From Pseudomonadota bacterium (GTDB lineage Bacteria; Desulfobacterota; Syntrophorhabdia; Syntrophorhabdales; Syntrophorhabdaceae): a DNA stretch of 64,000 bases. The position numbers and the translations under genes are program-made. Below, in pieces: positions 40,863 through 50,562 of this stretch (positions are counted from its first letter, which is position 1; each line of letters starts with the position of its first letter). The stretch is from contig JAPLKA010000021.1 of the NCBI GenBank assembly GCA_026388315.1, positions 23,154-87,153 of the forward strand. Reading direction: 5' to 3'. A model generated the notes under the pieces. It worked only from the letters and a program-made list of their open reading frames with translations. It was not told where the DNA came from and searched no databases.

Positions 40863-42221
40863 TTATATGTACTCCTTCATAATCCCGGTCAGGTCATCCA
40901 TGACCATTTTTTGTATGCTTTCCAATGCCTTTTGGCTCACTGCCTCAAATCGCAAGACAAGGATAGGTCCGGTATTGGATGGCCTTACAAGGCCCCATCC
41001 ATCATCGAGAACAACCCTTACTCCGTCTATGTCTATTACTTTATATTTGGATTTATAATATTCAGTCAGTTCTTTGACAACATGAAATTTTACATCATCA
41101 GGGCAATCAATCCTGATCTCAGGTGTAGAATACATTTTCGGCACATCTCTCAAATATTCGGAAAGGGGCCTGTCACCATTACCCATAATTTCAAGTAACC
41201 GCAATGAAGCATAAATTGCATCATCGTACCCGAAAAATTTATCTGCAAAAAAGATATGACCGCTCATTTCTCCGCCAAGGAGTGCCCCTGTTTCCTTCAT
41301 CTTCTGCTTGATAAGGGAATGACCTGCCTTCCACATAATGGGAAACCCGCCATGTTTTTCCACATCTTCATAGAGATTTTTTGAGCACTTTACCTCAGAA
41401 ACAAAAGTTGCCCCTTTGTGTTGTTTCAATACATCTCTTGCAAAGATTATCATAAGATAATCACCCCATATAACGTTCCCTTCGTTATCGATAACCCCGA
41501 TCCTGTCAGCATCACCGTCATACCCTATCCCCACGTCTGCCTTTGTATCGAGCACTGTTTTTCTCAGGGTAACAATATTTTTTTCCACAGTAGGGTCCGG
41601 ATGGTGGTTTGGGAAACGTCCGTCCATTTCACAGAAAAGCCCGGTAACATTCTGCCCCATCTCCTTCATTATAGGCAAAGCAACAACCCCTCCTGTCCCA
41701 TTCCCTGCATCAATAACCACATTAAAGCTTTTGTTCAATGAAATATTTTTCCTTAAAAAATTGTAATAATCTTCTACAATCGTCTTGTACTCCCTGACAG
41801 AGCCCGCTCCATGAACAAACTTTTTTTCCTCAATAAGCTTTCGTATGGACTGTATCTCTTCACCAAAAAGCGTTGCCTTTCCGTATGCCACCTTAAAACC
41901 ATTCTGGTCAGCGGGGTTGTGGCTTCCCGTTATCATGATCCCGCCATCCACTTCAAGATTAAAAAGGGAATAGTAAAATAGAGGCGAAGGGACAACGCCA
42001 AGGTCAATCACATCAAGCCCGCTTTCCACCATACCTTCCACCACGAGGTCCCTGTAATGATCCGAACTAAGTCTGCAATCTCTCCCTATTGAGGCATTCC
42101 TTTTTCCACGCTCAGCCATATATGCCCCGAATGCCCTGGCAATATTTTTTACAACATCATCGGTCAGGTCTTTTTCAACACCCCCTCTAATGTCATATTC
42201 TCTGAATATCTCCTTATTCAT
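40863..42221 (-). CDS. Phosphomannomutase/phosphoglucomutase
   Basis: The 452 residues form an alpha-D-phosphohexomutase. Motifs: the phosphoserine loop GGIMITGSHNPADQNGFKV (Ser after TG), the Mg site GIGYDGDADRIGVIDNEGN, the sugar loop GGEMSGHIFFAD and the phosphate loop RPSNTGPILVLRFEA. It converts hexose-6-phosphates to 1-phosphates for LPS or exopolysaccharide precursors. Confidence 0.94.
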   Translation of the reverse strand: MNKEIFREYDIRGGVEKDLTDDVVKNIARAFGAYMAERGKRNASIGRDCRLSSDHYRDLVVEGMVESGLDVIDLGVVPSPLFYYSLFNLEVDGGIMITGSHNPADQNGFKVAYGKATLFGEEIQSIRKLIEEKKFVHGAGSVREYKTIVEDYYNFLRKNISLNKSFNVVIDAGNGTGGVVALPIMKEMGQNVTGLFCEMDGRFPNHHPDPTVEKNIVTLRKTVLDTKADVGIGYDGDADRIGVIDNEGNVIWGDYLMIIFARDVLKQHKGATFVSEVKCSKNLYEDVEKHGGFPIMWKAGHSLIKQKMKETGALLGGEMSGHIFFADKFFGYDDAIYASLRLLEIMGNGDRPLSEYLRDVPKMYSTPEIRIDCPDDVKFHVVKELTEYYKSKYKVIDIDGVRVVLDDGWGLVRPSNTGPILVLRFEAVSQKALESIQKMVMDDLTGIMKEYI

Positions 42222-42234
42222 AAACTAACCTCCT

Positions 42235-42327
42235 CTTCTGGTCTATCTCATCTGTCTGGCAAAACGCAAAGTGCATGGCGCATTGAACCCTTGACCCCTT
42301 GAACCCTCGGCCCCTGGCCCTTGCGCT
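42235..42327. repeat. Spacer with CCCTTGACCCCTTGAACCC words
   Basis: GCGCATTGAACCCTTGACCC, then CTTGAACCCTCGGCCC and a GCGCTCTACGCT end. The same words occur inside the TIGR03960 gene (38950-39000). No gene. Confidence 0.55.
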
Positions 42328-43269
42328 CTACGCTTCAGTAAATACTGCCCCCATGATTGCAGAGTCTTCGCCGAGTTTTGCCTTCTCTATCTTTAAACCC
42401 CTGATAGATGCCGGCATGGCCCTTTTCTCCATAACATCTCTTATATCGTCAACAAAATAGCGTGTTCCGTAAACCACCCCGCCGCCAAGTATAATTACTT
42501 CAGGATTTATCAGATTCGCAATGCTTGCCATGGCAGCACCCATATATTCAATGACCTCACGCCATGCATATACACAAAATTCATCCCCTGATAAACAAGC
42601 TTCTTCAATATGGCCCGTGTGCAATATATCCACATTGCCACCAATTATATCCCATATCCTGCCTCTGTAGCCACTCTTTATTTTCTCCTGGACCCTGCCC
42701 ACGATATATGATCCGCCACAGTATGCTTCAAGGCAGCCATGATTACCACAGTTACATTTATAGCCATAGGGGTTGACTGTAATGTGCCCAAGTTCACCGC
42801 CTACATTTGTAAAACCTCTGTATAATTTTCTGTTTATAATGAGCCCGCCGCCAATACCTGTTCCGATAAAAACACCAACCACATCATCGGGGGCGCTGTT
42901 TAAACCAAATTTCCACTCACCATAGGTTGCCGCATTAACATCGTTCTCAATAAAAGTCTCTATTCCGAATATCTTTTCAAAATCCTGCTTTAATGGCACA
43001 TTATGCCACCCAAGATTGGGGGAGAATACAACATTATGAGTCTTTTTATCTATCTGACCTGCTGAAGCGATACCTATCCTTCCAATATCCTTTTTATGCA
43101 GTCCACACTCCTTTAAAACATTATCAACTGTATTTACAATATCATCCCTGACGCATATATAGCTGTTCTTTGCATCTGTTGGTATCTTTATTTTATAAAT
43201 GATGCTACCCGTCTCATCGACAACACCGACTAAAATTTTTGTTCCGCCTATGTCTATACCAATCCGCAT
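42328..43269 (-). CDS. ROK family sugar kinase (glucokinase-like)
   Basis: The 313 residues start with MRIGIDIGGTKILVGVVDET (phosphate loop), then ENDVNAATYGEWKFG, VFIGTGIGGGLIINRKLYRG, and the ROK zinc motif GHITVNPYGYKCNCGNHGCLE in two parts. The usual substrates are glucose or related hexoses; the exact one is not evident. Near the phosphomannomutase, fitting hexose phosphate metabolism. Confidence 0.92.
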   Translation of the reverse strand: MRIGIDIGGTKILVGVVDETGSIIYKIKIPTDAKNSYICVRDDIVNTVDNVLKECGLHKKDIGRIGIASAGQIDKKTHNVVFSPNLGWHNVPLKQDFEKIFGIETFIENDVNAATYGEWKFGLNSAPDDVVGVFIGTGIGGGLIINRKLYRGFTNVGGELGHITVNPYGYKCNCGNHGCLEAYCGGSYIVGRVQEKIKSGYRGRIWDIIGGNVDILHTGHIEEACLSGDEFCVYAWREVIEYMGAAMASIANLINPEVIILGGGVVYGTRYFVDDIRDVMEKRAMPASIRGLKIEKAKLGEDSAIMGAVFTEA

Positions 43270-43421
43270 AATTGACCCTTAGCTTTCAGCAGTCAGCTTT
43301 TAGCAATAACCTTAAAACTTAAAAGCCGAAAACTGAACCTTGAATATTGAACTGTTCTCATTTTAATGCTTAAATAATATATGCGAATATGTAAAATCTC
43401 AAGGTAAAAAGGGGAAACAAC

Positions 43422-44075
43422 ATGGAAAAGCAATATGTCATTGACGAGATAACCGTTAAGGATACATGGCGGTTGTTCCATATCATGGCAGAGTTTGTAG
43501 AGGGTTTTGAAAATCTTGCTGATATCGAGCCTGCGGTAAGTATTTTCGGAAGCGCACGGCGCCAAAAAAATGATCCCGTTTATGAAAAGACATTTAAGCT
43601 GGCAAAACTCCTCGGCAAAAACGGATTTAATGTAATTACCGGCGGCGGCGGCGGCGTTATGGAGGCTGCAAACAGGGGCGCCAAAGAAGCCGGTGCAAAA
43701 TCGGTAGGAATAAACATCGAACTTCCATTTGAGCAGAAACCCAATCCCTATACAAACGTTAAGTTAAGCTTCCGGTATTTCTTTGTACGAAAAGTCATGT
43801 TTTTAAAATATGCCATGGCTTATATCATTATGCCTGGCGGATTCGGTACGCTTGATGAATGCTTTGAGGCCATTACTCTGATTCAAACAAAAAAGGTCAA
43901 GCCCTTCCCCGTTATTCTTGTTGATTCAGCATACTGGAAAGGCCTCATCGATTGGGTTGAGTCAACACTATTGCCAATGTCCAACATTTCAAGAGAGGAC
44001 ATGGGGATTATTAAAATTATGGATGAACCGGAAGAAGTGGTGGATTACATCAAAAAATTCGTCATCCTCCGTTGA
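43422..44075 (+). CDS. LOG family protein (TIGR00730)
   Basis: The 217 residues have the LOG/lysine decarboxylase-like Rossmann fold: SIFGSARRQKNDPVYE, VITGGGGGVMEAANRGAKEA and IIMPGGFGTLDECFEAITLI (PGGxGTxxE). Such proteins cleave cytokinin- or nucleotide-5'-monophosphates (phosphoribohydrolases). RBS AAGGGG. Stands alone between divergent and convergent neighbours. Confidence 0.93.
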   Translation: MEKQYVIDEITVKDTWRLFHIMAEFVEGFENLADIEPAVSIFGSARRQKNDPVYEKTFKLAKLLGKNGFNVITGGGGGVMEAANRGAKEAGAKSVGINIELPFEQKPNPYTNVKLSFRYFFVRKVMFLKYAMAYIIMPGGFGTLDECFEAITLIQTKKVKPFPVILVDSAYWKGLIDWVESTLLPMSNISREDMGIIKIMDEPEEVVDYIKKFVILR

Positions 44076-44094
44076 AAAAGATATTACCATTTTA

Positions 44095-45003
44095 TTACTT
44101 TAATCCCACTGAATACTTTTTCACGAAATGGTGGGGATAATATGACATTTTCGCTTCCCTGAGGCCGGGTAAACCGAGGTCCTGCTCTCTGTTCACATAA
44201 ATGGCACCCTGCACGAATTTTTCACAGAATTGCTGATTAATGATCTGGTATAATCCAGGAATTTCCGGATCTGCTTTTTCTATATGCACAACTGCAGTTG
44301 TATCGTTCAGCATTTCACCTATTGTAAACGCCACAACCTTTCCTTCAATGGTAATGACACCGCCTTCTACTTTGAGGGTATCAAAATGTGCAAGTACCTC
44401 AAGGACTGCATCCCATTCACCCAGCAGGTTTAAATCTTCTTCACAACGTCTTAACTGACACCATTTTTCCTGTAATTCAAGACAGGCCTGTATATGCTCA
44501 GGCATTAAGCGGTCATACATAAATGAATAGGTACGCAGCAATTGATTTATGTGGTTTCGTTTTGAGCGGTATTTGTTTCCCGAAAGTAGCGCAAGGTCAT
44601 TCTTTAAATAGACATAATCGAAATGTTCCCTTGTCTCATCAATGGTACAGCGCCCTTCCCTTTCGAGTTCCGAGACAAGTCTTTCATCTGCCCTTTCAAT
44701 ATGCGGCGCATCCACCTTCATTTCCTCCCGCAGCCATTCAAGGAGCTTCAGGGCGGCATTACACCTTGATGCAGGGCCAACCGGTTGCATGGCGTATATT
44801 GAATCCTGGCCGTTCTGACAGACAATCATCAGCCAGTCTTTGAACAGAGCCCACTGAAATTTATAATGTTCGCGCCATATAAAAAGATTTGTAAATGAGT
44901 ATTCGGAGACTTCAGGATGGTACTGTTTCAAAATATCCCGAAATATATCACGGTCGCCCAATTCAATGGGCCTAAAATAAGGAAATACAGGGGCTTCGAA
45001 CAT
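44095..45003 (-). CDS. DUF2156 (LPG synthase C-terminal-like) protein
   Basis: The 302 residues match the GNAT-like DUF2156 domain: FRPIELGDRDIFRDILKQYH, SEYSFTNLFIWREHYKFQWA, SGNKYRSKRNHINQLLRTYS, VAFTIGEMLNDTTAVVHIEK, YQIINQQFCEKF and REQDLGLPGLREAK. Related domains transfer amino acids from aminoacyl-tRNA to lipids. No membrane part here, so it is the soluble stand-alone form. Confidence 0.9.
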   Translation of the reverse strand: MFEAPVFPYFRPIELGDRDIFRDILKQYHPEVSEYSFTNLFIWREHYKFQWALFKDWLMIVCQNGQDSIYAMQPVGPASRCNAALKLLEWLREEMKVDAPHIERADERLVSELEREGRCTIDETREHFDYVYLKNDLALLSGNKYRSKRNHINQLLRTYSFMYDRLMPEHIQACLELQEKWCQLRRCEEDLNLLGEWDAVLEVLAHFDTLKVEGGVITIEGKVVAFTIGEMLNDTTAVVHIEKADPEIPGLYQIINQQFCEKFVQGAIYVNREQDLGLPGLREAKMSYYPHHFVKKYSVGLK

Positions 45004-45155
45004 TTGTATAATTGAATATGAAATTCATATCATTGTCAAATAAAGTTCAAATGCAAGGGTAAAGGTAAAATATTGGTGAGGTAGCCGCAGGTCTTGGCCT
45101 GCGTAAGCGCTTATTTATAAAGCCAGGACAAAGAAAATATGGTAAAATGTAAACA

Positions 45156-46088
45156 ATGGAAATCAATAATCATAAAATCGACCATATAATAAAATCCCTC
45201 TCAAACTACCTCCAGGGAAAGGACGTACCACTTAGACTCTCTCTTGTATCCTTTTTTTCGAGAGGCCATTTATTGATTGAGGATTTGCCGGGCCTTGGAA
45301 AAACAACCCTTGCCATCGGCATTGCCAGATCGCTTGGTCTTACATTTGGAAGGATCCAGTGTACCAGCGATTTGCTTCCAACCGATATTACAGGACTATC
45401 CATCTATAACAAGAGCGCCGGGGTGTTCGAATTTCACCCCGGACCAATTTTTAACAATATTGTACTCTGCGATGAAATAAACAGGGCTACACCGAAAACG
45501 CAAAGCGCACTCTTGGAGGCTATGGGAGAAAAACAGGTAACCATCGAGGGAAAAACATACAAACTCCCAAGGCTGTTTTCTGTTATTGCCACCCAGAACC
45601 CCGTTGAACAGTTCGGAACATTTCCCCTCCCCGAGTCGCAACTCGACAGATTTATGATGAAAATAAGCATCGGGTATCCCTCCCGTGATGCAGAGAAGGA
45701 AATCCTTAAACTTGGGAGCAAACGGGAAGAGCTTTATACAATAGAACCTGTAATGAATAAGGAAGAGGTCATCCAGCTTCATGCAGATATAGAAAAAAAT
45801 GTATACGTATCCGATAAGATTCTCGACTATGCCCTTGCAATTATAGAGGCAACAAGAAATAATGAGTACTTCACGGCAGGACTTTCAACACGCGGAGCGC
45901 TGACCCTCATAAGCACAGCAAAGGCAAATGCATATTTCCACAGCAGGGATTTCGTTATTCCCGAAGATATAAAAGAATTGTCCGGGTACACAATACCGCA
46001 CCGGGTCCTGTTTAAAGAGGAATATGAGGCACTCGATAAAAAGGAGATCGTAAAATCTTTAATAGAGGCAATACCCACCCCGGCGTAA
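45156..46088 (+). CDS. MoxR family AAA ATPase
   Basis: The 310 residues have Walker A LIEDLPGLGKTTLAIGIARS (about 49-68), LCDEINRATPKTQSALLEAM (Walker B), VIATQNPVEQFGTFPLPESQ (sensor 1) and LSTRGALTLISTAKA (sensor 2). MoxR ATPases act as chaperones for metal insertion or protein maturation. They are commonly followed by DUF58 and transglutaminase genes, as here. Confidence 0.94.
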   Translation: MEINNHKIDHIIKSLSNYLQGKDVPLRLSLVSFFSRGHLLIEDLPGLGKTTLAIGIARSLGLTFGRIQCTSDLLPTDITGLSIYNKSAGVFEFHPGPIFNNIVLCDEINRATPKTQSALLEAMGEKQVTIEGKTYKLPRLFSVIATQNPVEQFGTFPLPESQLDRFMMKISIGYPSRDAEKEILKLGSKREELYTIEPVMNKEEVIQLHADIEKNVYVSDKILDYALAIIEATRNNEYFTAGLSTRGALTLISTAKANAYFHSRDFVIPEDIKELSGYTIPHRVLFKEEYEALDKKEIVKSLIEAIPTPA

Positions 46089-46957
46089 TAAAAATTACAA
46101 AAGCAGGTTTTCTCTACATTCTTTTGACAATACTGCTGGGTGTCTCTGCGGTCAATACGGGCAATAATCTTATATACCTCATCGTTTCAGCCCTTCTCAG
46201 CTTCATGGGAATTTCCGGATTCTTCGGTAAGAATAACCTGTCGAAAATTGCTGTTGAAGTGGAATTCCCTCAGGAAATCTATGCAAAAAATAATTTTCCC
46301 CTGAAAATAATACTTAAAAACAAGAAAAGGCTATTACCGGTGTTTTTATTGAAAATCCATATTGACGGGCATTCAATACTTTTTCCTTTTGCAGACGTTA
46401 AAAGTGAAACAACAAAATATATAAACATTTCTTTTCGTAAGAGAGGTCAATATACAATAAAAGATGTGTACATAAGCTCCGTATTCCCCTTCAATTTTTT
46501 TACAAGATTCAGACATCTTAACAACACGTTTAATTGCATTGTTTTTCCCGAATTAAAAAAGTGCGATCTTATCACACTTTACGAAAAGGGGAGAAGGCTA
46601 AAAGGTGAAAAGGCCTCCGATAAAATAGGTTTTGAATCGGATATCGTTTCCATACGGGAATATGTATACGGTGATCCGTTAAAATATATCAACTGGAAGG
46701 CAACTGCGAAAACGGGTGTATTAAAAACAAAAGAGCTCTCATCACTCTTACATCAGCCCATTACCATAGATTTTGACAAGGTAATCATAAAAGACACTGA
46801 AGAAAAGATTTCCTGCATCTCCTATTCTATTATTCAACTCCTTAAAAAGAATATGCCTGTAGGGTTAAAAATAAAAGACATGTTATATGAACCCGGGACT
46901 TCGCGGAATCATAAGATAAGTATGCTGAAAGGGCTGGCGCTGTTCGAAAAAAAGTGA
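46088..46957 (+). CDS. DUF58 membrane-associated protein
   Basis: The frame runs from the MoxR stop and encodes ITKAGFLYILLTILLGVSAV, NTGNNLIYLIVSALLSFMGI (two N-terminal membrane helices) and the DUF58 motif VSIREYVYGDPLKYINWKAT. The first standard start, TTG 46124, would remove half of the first helix, including the conserved TKxG. AUA at 46088 overlaps the MoxR stop (TAATA, like TAATG), but no RBS is seen; AUU 46094 is an alternative. Normal partner of MoxR. Confidence 0.85.
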   Translation: MKITKAGFLYILLTILLGVSAVNTGNNLIYLIVSALLSFMGISGFFGKNNLSKIAVEVEFPQEIYAKNNFPLKIILKNKKRLLPVFLLKIHIDGHSILFPFADVKSETTKYINISFRKRGQYTIKDVYISSVFPFNFFTRFRHLNNTFNCIVFPELKKCDLITLYEKGRRLKGEKASDKIGFESDIVSIREYVYGDPLKYINWKATAKTGVLKTKELSSLLHQPITIDFDKVIIKDTEEKISCISYSIIQLLKKNMPVGLKIKDMLYEPGTSRNHKISMLKGLALFEKK

Positions 46958-46974
46958 ATAGTGAATGGTGAATA

Positions 46975-48900
46975 GTGTTTAAATATTGGGGTATTGAAAC
47001 CATCGTCAAGCTCATAACCTATCTTGTTGGAATGTTGGGGTTTCTTGCTGTATTCAGGTATATTGATCTGTTTTTTAATATTGCCTTTTTATCTCTCTTT
47101 TCCCTTTCCCTGTATTTTGAATACAGCAAGAAATTCTATATTCCGCGGTGGGTATTGAATTCACTCTCACTGCTGGTCATATTCTTTTCTTTTTACCGGT
47201 TTAAGCTCGGCGATCTTGTAACACAGATTATCGAAGCCCTGCTAATCCTGCTTGCAATCAAGTTTATTGAAGACAAGAAATTCAGAGATTATATGCAGAT
47301 TTATGCAATTGTCCTCTTTCTGCTTGCCGGTCTCGGGTTGCTTTCTCTTGATATAACCTTCATCGTGTATCTCCTTATACTCGTTTTTCTTCTCACAACC
47401 TCCATTGTTTTGCTTACCTATTATTCGCAGGACCCCAACCTTTATTTCACAAAGCAGACTGTAATAAAAATAGTTCTCAAATCCATGTACATCCCTTTGG
47501 TGGCCATACCTGTAGCCGTTCTTATGTTCGTCATACTCCCCCGCACACAGTACCCTCTCTTCCATTTCCTTAACAGAGCCGACAAGGCAAAAATAGGTTT
47601 TACGGACAATGTAAGGCTTGGTGTTGTTTCTGACATTCAGGAGGATTCAAGCGCCATTTTAAGGGTCAACACGGAAAAAATAGATGATAATGCCCTCTAC
47701 TGGCGAGGTATTGTCCTTGATCATTTTGACGGTACATCGTGGAAGAGTACGTCAAAAGACAAGGCTTCAATGTCCCTGCCTGCCCCATCAAAAGGGAGAA
47801 GCGTCAGACAGGTTATCTATCTTGAACCATATGAAAACAGGTACCTTTTTGCGCTTGATAAACCTGTTTATATTTTTTACAGAGGTGCAAGGAAGTATGA
47901 TGATTTTACTTTCGTTTCAACCGGTTACATCGAAAAAAGGATAAGATACGAGGCTGTTTCAATCATTACTGACACGATCAGCGAAAGTGAAATTGAAGAA
48001 AGCAAATATCTCCAGATGCCTGATAATTTATCTCCAGAGATTGCAAAGCTTGTAAAACGTATCACCATACACAAAGATGAAACCAAAAACATGCAATCTA
48101 TTTATGCATTCCTGAACGATGGCACATATAAATATTCCCTTAAAAACCTTCCAGTCACAAAAAATCCTCTCGAGGATTTTCTCTTTCTTTCTAAATTCGG
48201 CAATTGCGAATACTTCGCCTCTGCTTTTACCATAATGCTCCGTCTTGCAGGTATCCCTTCAAGGGTTGTAGGCGGGTATAGGGGCGGTTACTACAATGAT
48301 CTGGGTGGATACTACTTGGTGCCTCAAAAAAATGCACATGTATGGGTTGAAGCATATATCCGGGAAAAAGGATGGGTTCGTATGGACCCGACTCCTGCAA
48401 CACTTGATCATTTTGCATCCCTTATGAAAGGGGACATATTCTTCAGACTGAGCGTTTTACTCGACACCGTAAACTATTACTGGTATGCAACGGTCATTAA
48501 CTATAATTTTGAAAAGCAACTCTCAATTTTTTATTCAATAAAATCAGGCATTAAGAAGCCCAACTTCAAGCTTTCCTTCAACAAAGCTGACATTGCAAAA
48601 TATTTGGTTATTGTCCTCGCTTTAGCAGGAATTGTGTTCGCTATCCGTGCTGCTGTGAGGTTTGATAACTCCAAAGAAAATAAAATCCTTTCTTTATTTC
48701 AAAAAGCAGTGGGCAAATACGGCTATAAGAAAACAAAAACGCAGGGACTTGAGGAGTTTGTTATGCAAATGCCTGACGAGAAGATTAGACAATCCTCTTA
48801 TGCATTTGTCAGGGAATTCGAAAAGCTTTACTTTAAAGACAAACAACTCTCCCCGGATGATATTAAAAAATTAAAATCCCTTATACAATCAATAAAATGA
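46975..48900 (+). CDS. TgpA-type transglutaminase-like membrane protein
   Basis: The 641 residues begin with about five membrane helices (DUF3488-type, to about 190), then a periplasmic transglutaminase core. It has FLFLSKFGNCEYFASAFTIM (catalytic Cys), GIPSRVVGGYRGG, NAHVWVEAYIREKGWVRMDP (catalytic His and Asp), then one more membrane helix (YLVIVLALAGIVFAI) and a DUF4129-like tail. The start is GTG within spacer words AGTGAATGGTGAATAGTG. Third gene of the MoxR operon. Confidence 0.92.
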   Translation: MFKYWGIETIVKLITYLVGMLGFLAVFRYIDLFFNIAFLSLFSLSLYFEYSKKFYIPRWVLNSLSLLVIFFSFYRFKLGDLVTQIIEALLILLAIKFIEDKKFRDYMQIYAIVLFLLAGLGLLSLDITFIVYLLILVFLLTTSIVLLTYYSQDPNLYFTKQTVIKIVLKSMYIPLVAIPVAVLMFVILPRTQYPLFHFLNRADKAKIGFTDNVRLGVVSDIQEDSSAILRVNTEKIDDNALYWRGIVLDHFDGTSWKSTSKDKASMSLPAPSKGRSVRQVIYLEPYENRYLFALDKPVYIFYRGARKYDDFTFVSTGYIEKRIRYEAVSIITDTISESEIEESKYLQMPDNLSPEIAKLVKRITIHKDETKNMQSIYAFLNDGTYKYSLKNLPVTKNPLEDFLFLSKFGNCEYFASAFTIMLRLAGIPSRVVGGYRGGYYNDLGGYYLVPQKNAHVWVEAYIREKGWVRMDPTPATLDHFASLMKGDIFFRLSVLLDTVNYYWYATVINYNFEKQLSIFYSIKSGIKKPNFKLSFNKADIAKYLVIVLALAGIVFAIRAAVRFDNSKENKILSLFQKAVGKYGYKKTKTQGLEEFVMQMPDEKIRQSSYAFVREFEKLYFKDKQLSPDDIKKLKSLIQSIK

Positions 48901-49103
48901 ATAAACTACCCCGCAGCAGGTTTAAAGTTTCAACGTAATAAGCCTTTTTAAACGAAGTGCATTCAACAGGGACACTGTCATGAAGAAACCCCGATCAATT
49001 TCAAGATGAGCAGCTTTGTCTGTCTGAAGAGAAACAAGAGCAGCGCCTGGGGTATCGAGTGAATGGCAACCCCTGATGTCGTCTGATAGCCGAGCGTTTG
49101 GTT
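48901..49103 (-). other. Gap with possible P-type ATPase C-terminal relic
   Basis: Between two convergent genes. On the minus strand the short ORF around 48935-48990 reads MTVSLLNALRLKRLITLKL, similar to the last residues of heavy-metal P-type ATPases (VVLNALRLRRF). Nothing upstream continues the homology, so at most this is a relic. Confidence 0.25.
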
Positions 49104-50489
49104 CTATCTGACCTTTATCCCTTCATCGAGGTACTTGATGATGGGATAGATGAAGAACTCTATGATGCGGCGCTTCCCGACTTTTATTTCAGCCGTCAGG
49201 CTCATGCCGGAGGATATTTCTGTCTTATTGCCCTCAACGATGATGTGCGTCTCAAGAGGGCTGATAAAAACTTCATACACCGGCCCCAGCTTCTCGTCCT
49301 CCGTACTATGTTTCGATACATTCCTCACCGTTCCGTTCAGTGTTCCGTACTTCTGAAAATCGAAGGTATCGATCTTTATGAGGACGGGCATGCCGTCTTT
49401 TACAAAGCCTATGTCCTTGTTGAGAACCGTGGTCTTCATGACAAGGTGCGTTCCGGCGGGTACCACCACCATGAGTTTCTGCGCAGGCGTCACGACTCCC
49501 CCTACGGTATGCACAAAGAGATTTGCAACATACCCTTCGACGGGAGACAAGATGCGCTGCTTTTCGTTCCTAAACGACGTCTTGTCCATTTCCGCCTTTA
49601 TCTCGGTTGACTGCTTGTGCTTATCGGAAAACTCCTTCAGCGACGTTGTTTTGAAGTTCTCATTGATGTACGCCATTTCATGCAGTATCTGGTTCTTCTG
49701 CTGGGCAAGCCGATCAATCCTGCCCTTCGCCTGCTCAACATTATTGCCGTATGTCAGGACATCATTCAGCGCCTTCTCGTATTCGCTTCTCGATATAATG
49801 TCGATAACGCCCTTGAGCCGTTTTTCCTTTTCCGTCGCAATATCGAGTAAGGCCTCGTTGTGAAGCCTCTCTTTTTCGGTAGAATTTATCTCCTCTTCCG
49901 TCTTCCTCAGTTCGGCCTTCTTCGCCTCAATCTGTTTTTCAAGACCCGCTACTGACGACTGATATAACTCGCGCTGTGTCCTGACAGACTCCCTGTCATA
50001 TTTCTTAGCGTCAGGACCAAAGGCCTTTTTCCCCAGCGACGCGTCGATACGATGCTTCTCAAGCTCCAGATGCCTGAGGGTCTTTTCCTTCGATTCAAAC
50101 TCAGGCGCCGTAATGGACGGGTCAATATCCATGAGTACCTGCCCTTTCCGCACAAAATCCCCTTCCCTGCAAAGGATACTGCTCACAACGCCTGTGTCGA
50201 GGGGCTGGATAATCTTCACATCGCCATCGGGAATGACAAGACCCCGCGCAGAAACGACTACGTCCACCTTGCCCAGGCACATCCACACCGTGAAGAATAC
50301 CATCGCCGCGATAATGACCCAGAAGATGATCCGCCCCAGGGGATTGACCGGCCTTTCCTCGATCTCAACCATAGTGGGCTTGAATTCATGGGCGTCATCC
50401 TTCCCCAAGTTTAGCGTAAATCGGATAGTGGATAGCTTAGAGCGTAGAGCGGATATATACAGCCTGGTTTTGTTTTTATTGTCAGTCAT
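49104..50489 (-). CDS. HlyD family type I secretion adaptor
   Basis: The 461 residues have a cytoplasmic N-terminus, one membrane helix (FWVIIAAMVFFTVWMCLG, about 55-72), a lipoyl/barrel start (VVSARGLVIPDGDVKIIQPL), a long coiled coil (about 125-310) and a C-terminal barrel (LSPVEGYVANLFVHTVGGVV). It bridges the ABC transporter and TolC. Residues 6-25 (LYISALRSKLSTIRFT) are encoded by spacer-repeat words at 50419-50465, an unusual origin for a protein start. Confidence 0.93.
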   Translation of the reverse strand: MTDNKNKTRLYISALRSKLSTIRFTLNLGKDDAHEFKPTMVEIEERPVNPLGRIIFWVIIAAMVFFTVWMCLGKVDVVVSARGLVIPDGDVKIIQPLDTGVVSSILCREGDFVRKGQVLMDIDPSITAPEFESKEKTLRHLELEKHRIDASLGKKAFGPDAKKYDRESVRTQRELYQSSVAGLEKQIEAKKAELRKTEEEINSTEKERLHNEALLDIATEKEKRLKGVIDIISRSEYEKALNDVLTYGNNVEQAKGRIDRLAQQKNQILHEMAYINENFKTTSLKEFSDKHKQSTEIKAEMDKTSFRNEKQRILSPVEGYVANLFVHTVGGVVTPAQKLMVVVPAGTHLVMKTTVLNKDIGFVKDGMPVLIKIDTFDFQKYGTLNGTVRNVSKHSTEDEKLGPVYEVFISPLETHIIVEGNKTEISSGMSLTAEIKVGKRRIIEFFIYPIIKYLDEGIKVR

Positions 50490-50562
50490 CGCATATCATC
50501 CCCGCCATTCTTTCGGCAACTGAACAGTCTTTCATGCCTGATTTCATAACCCTGCCCCCCTC

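Noticed and set aside
48935..48990. Functional P-type ATPase gene
   Set aside because: Only about 19 terminal residues resemble the family; no upstream part exists.
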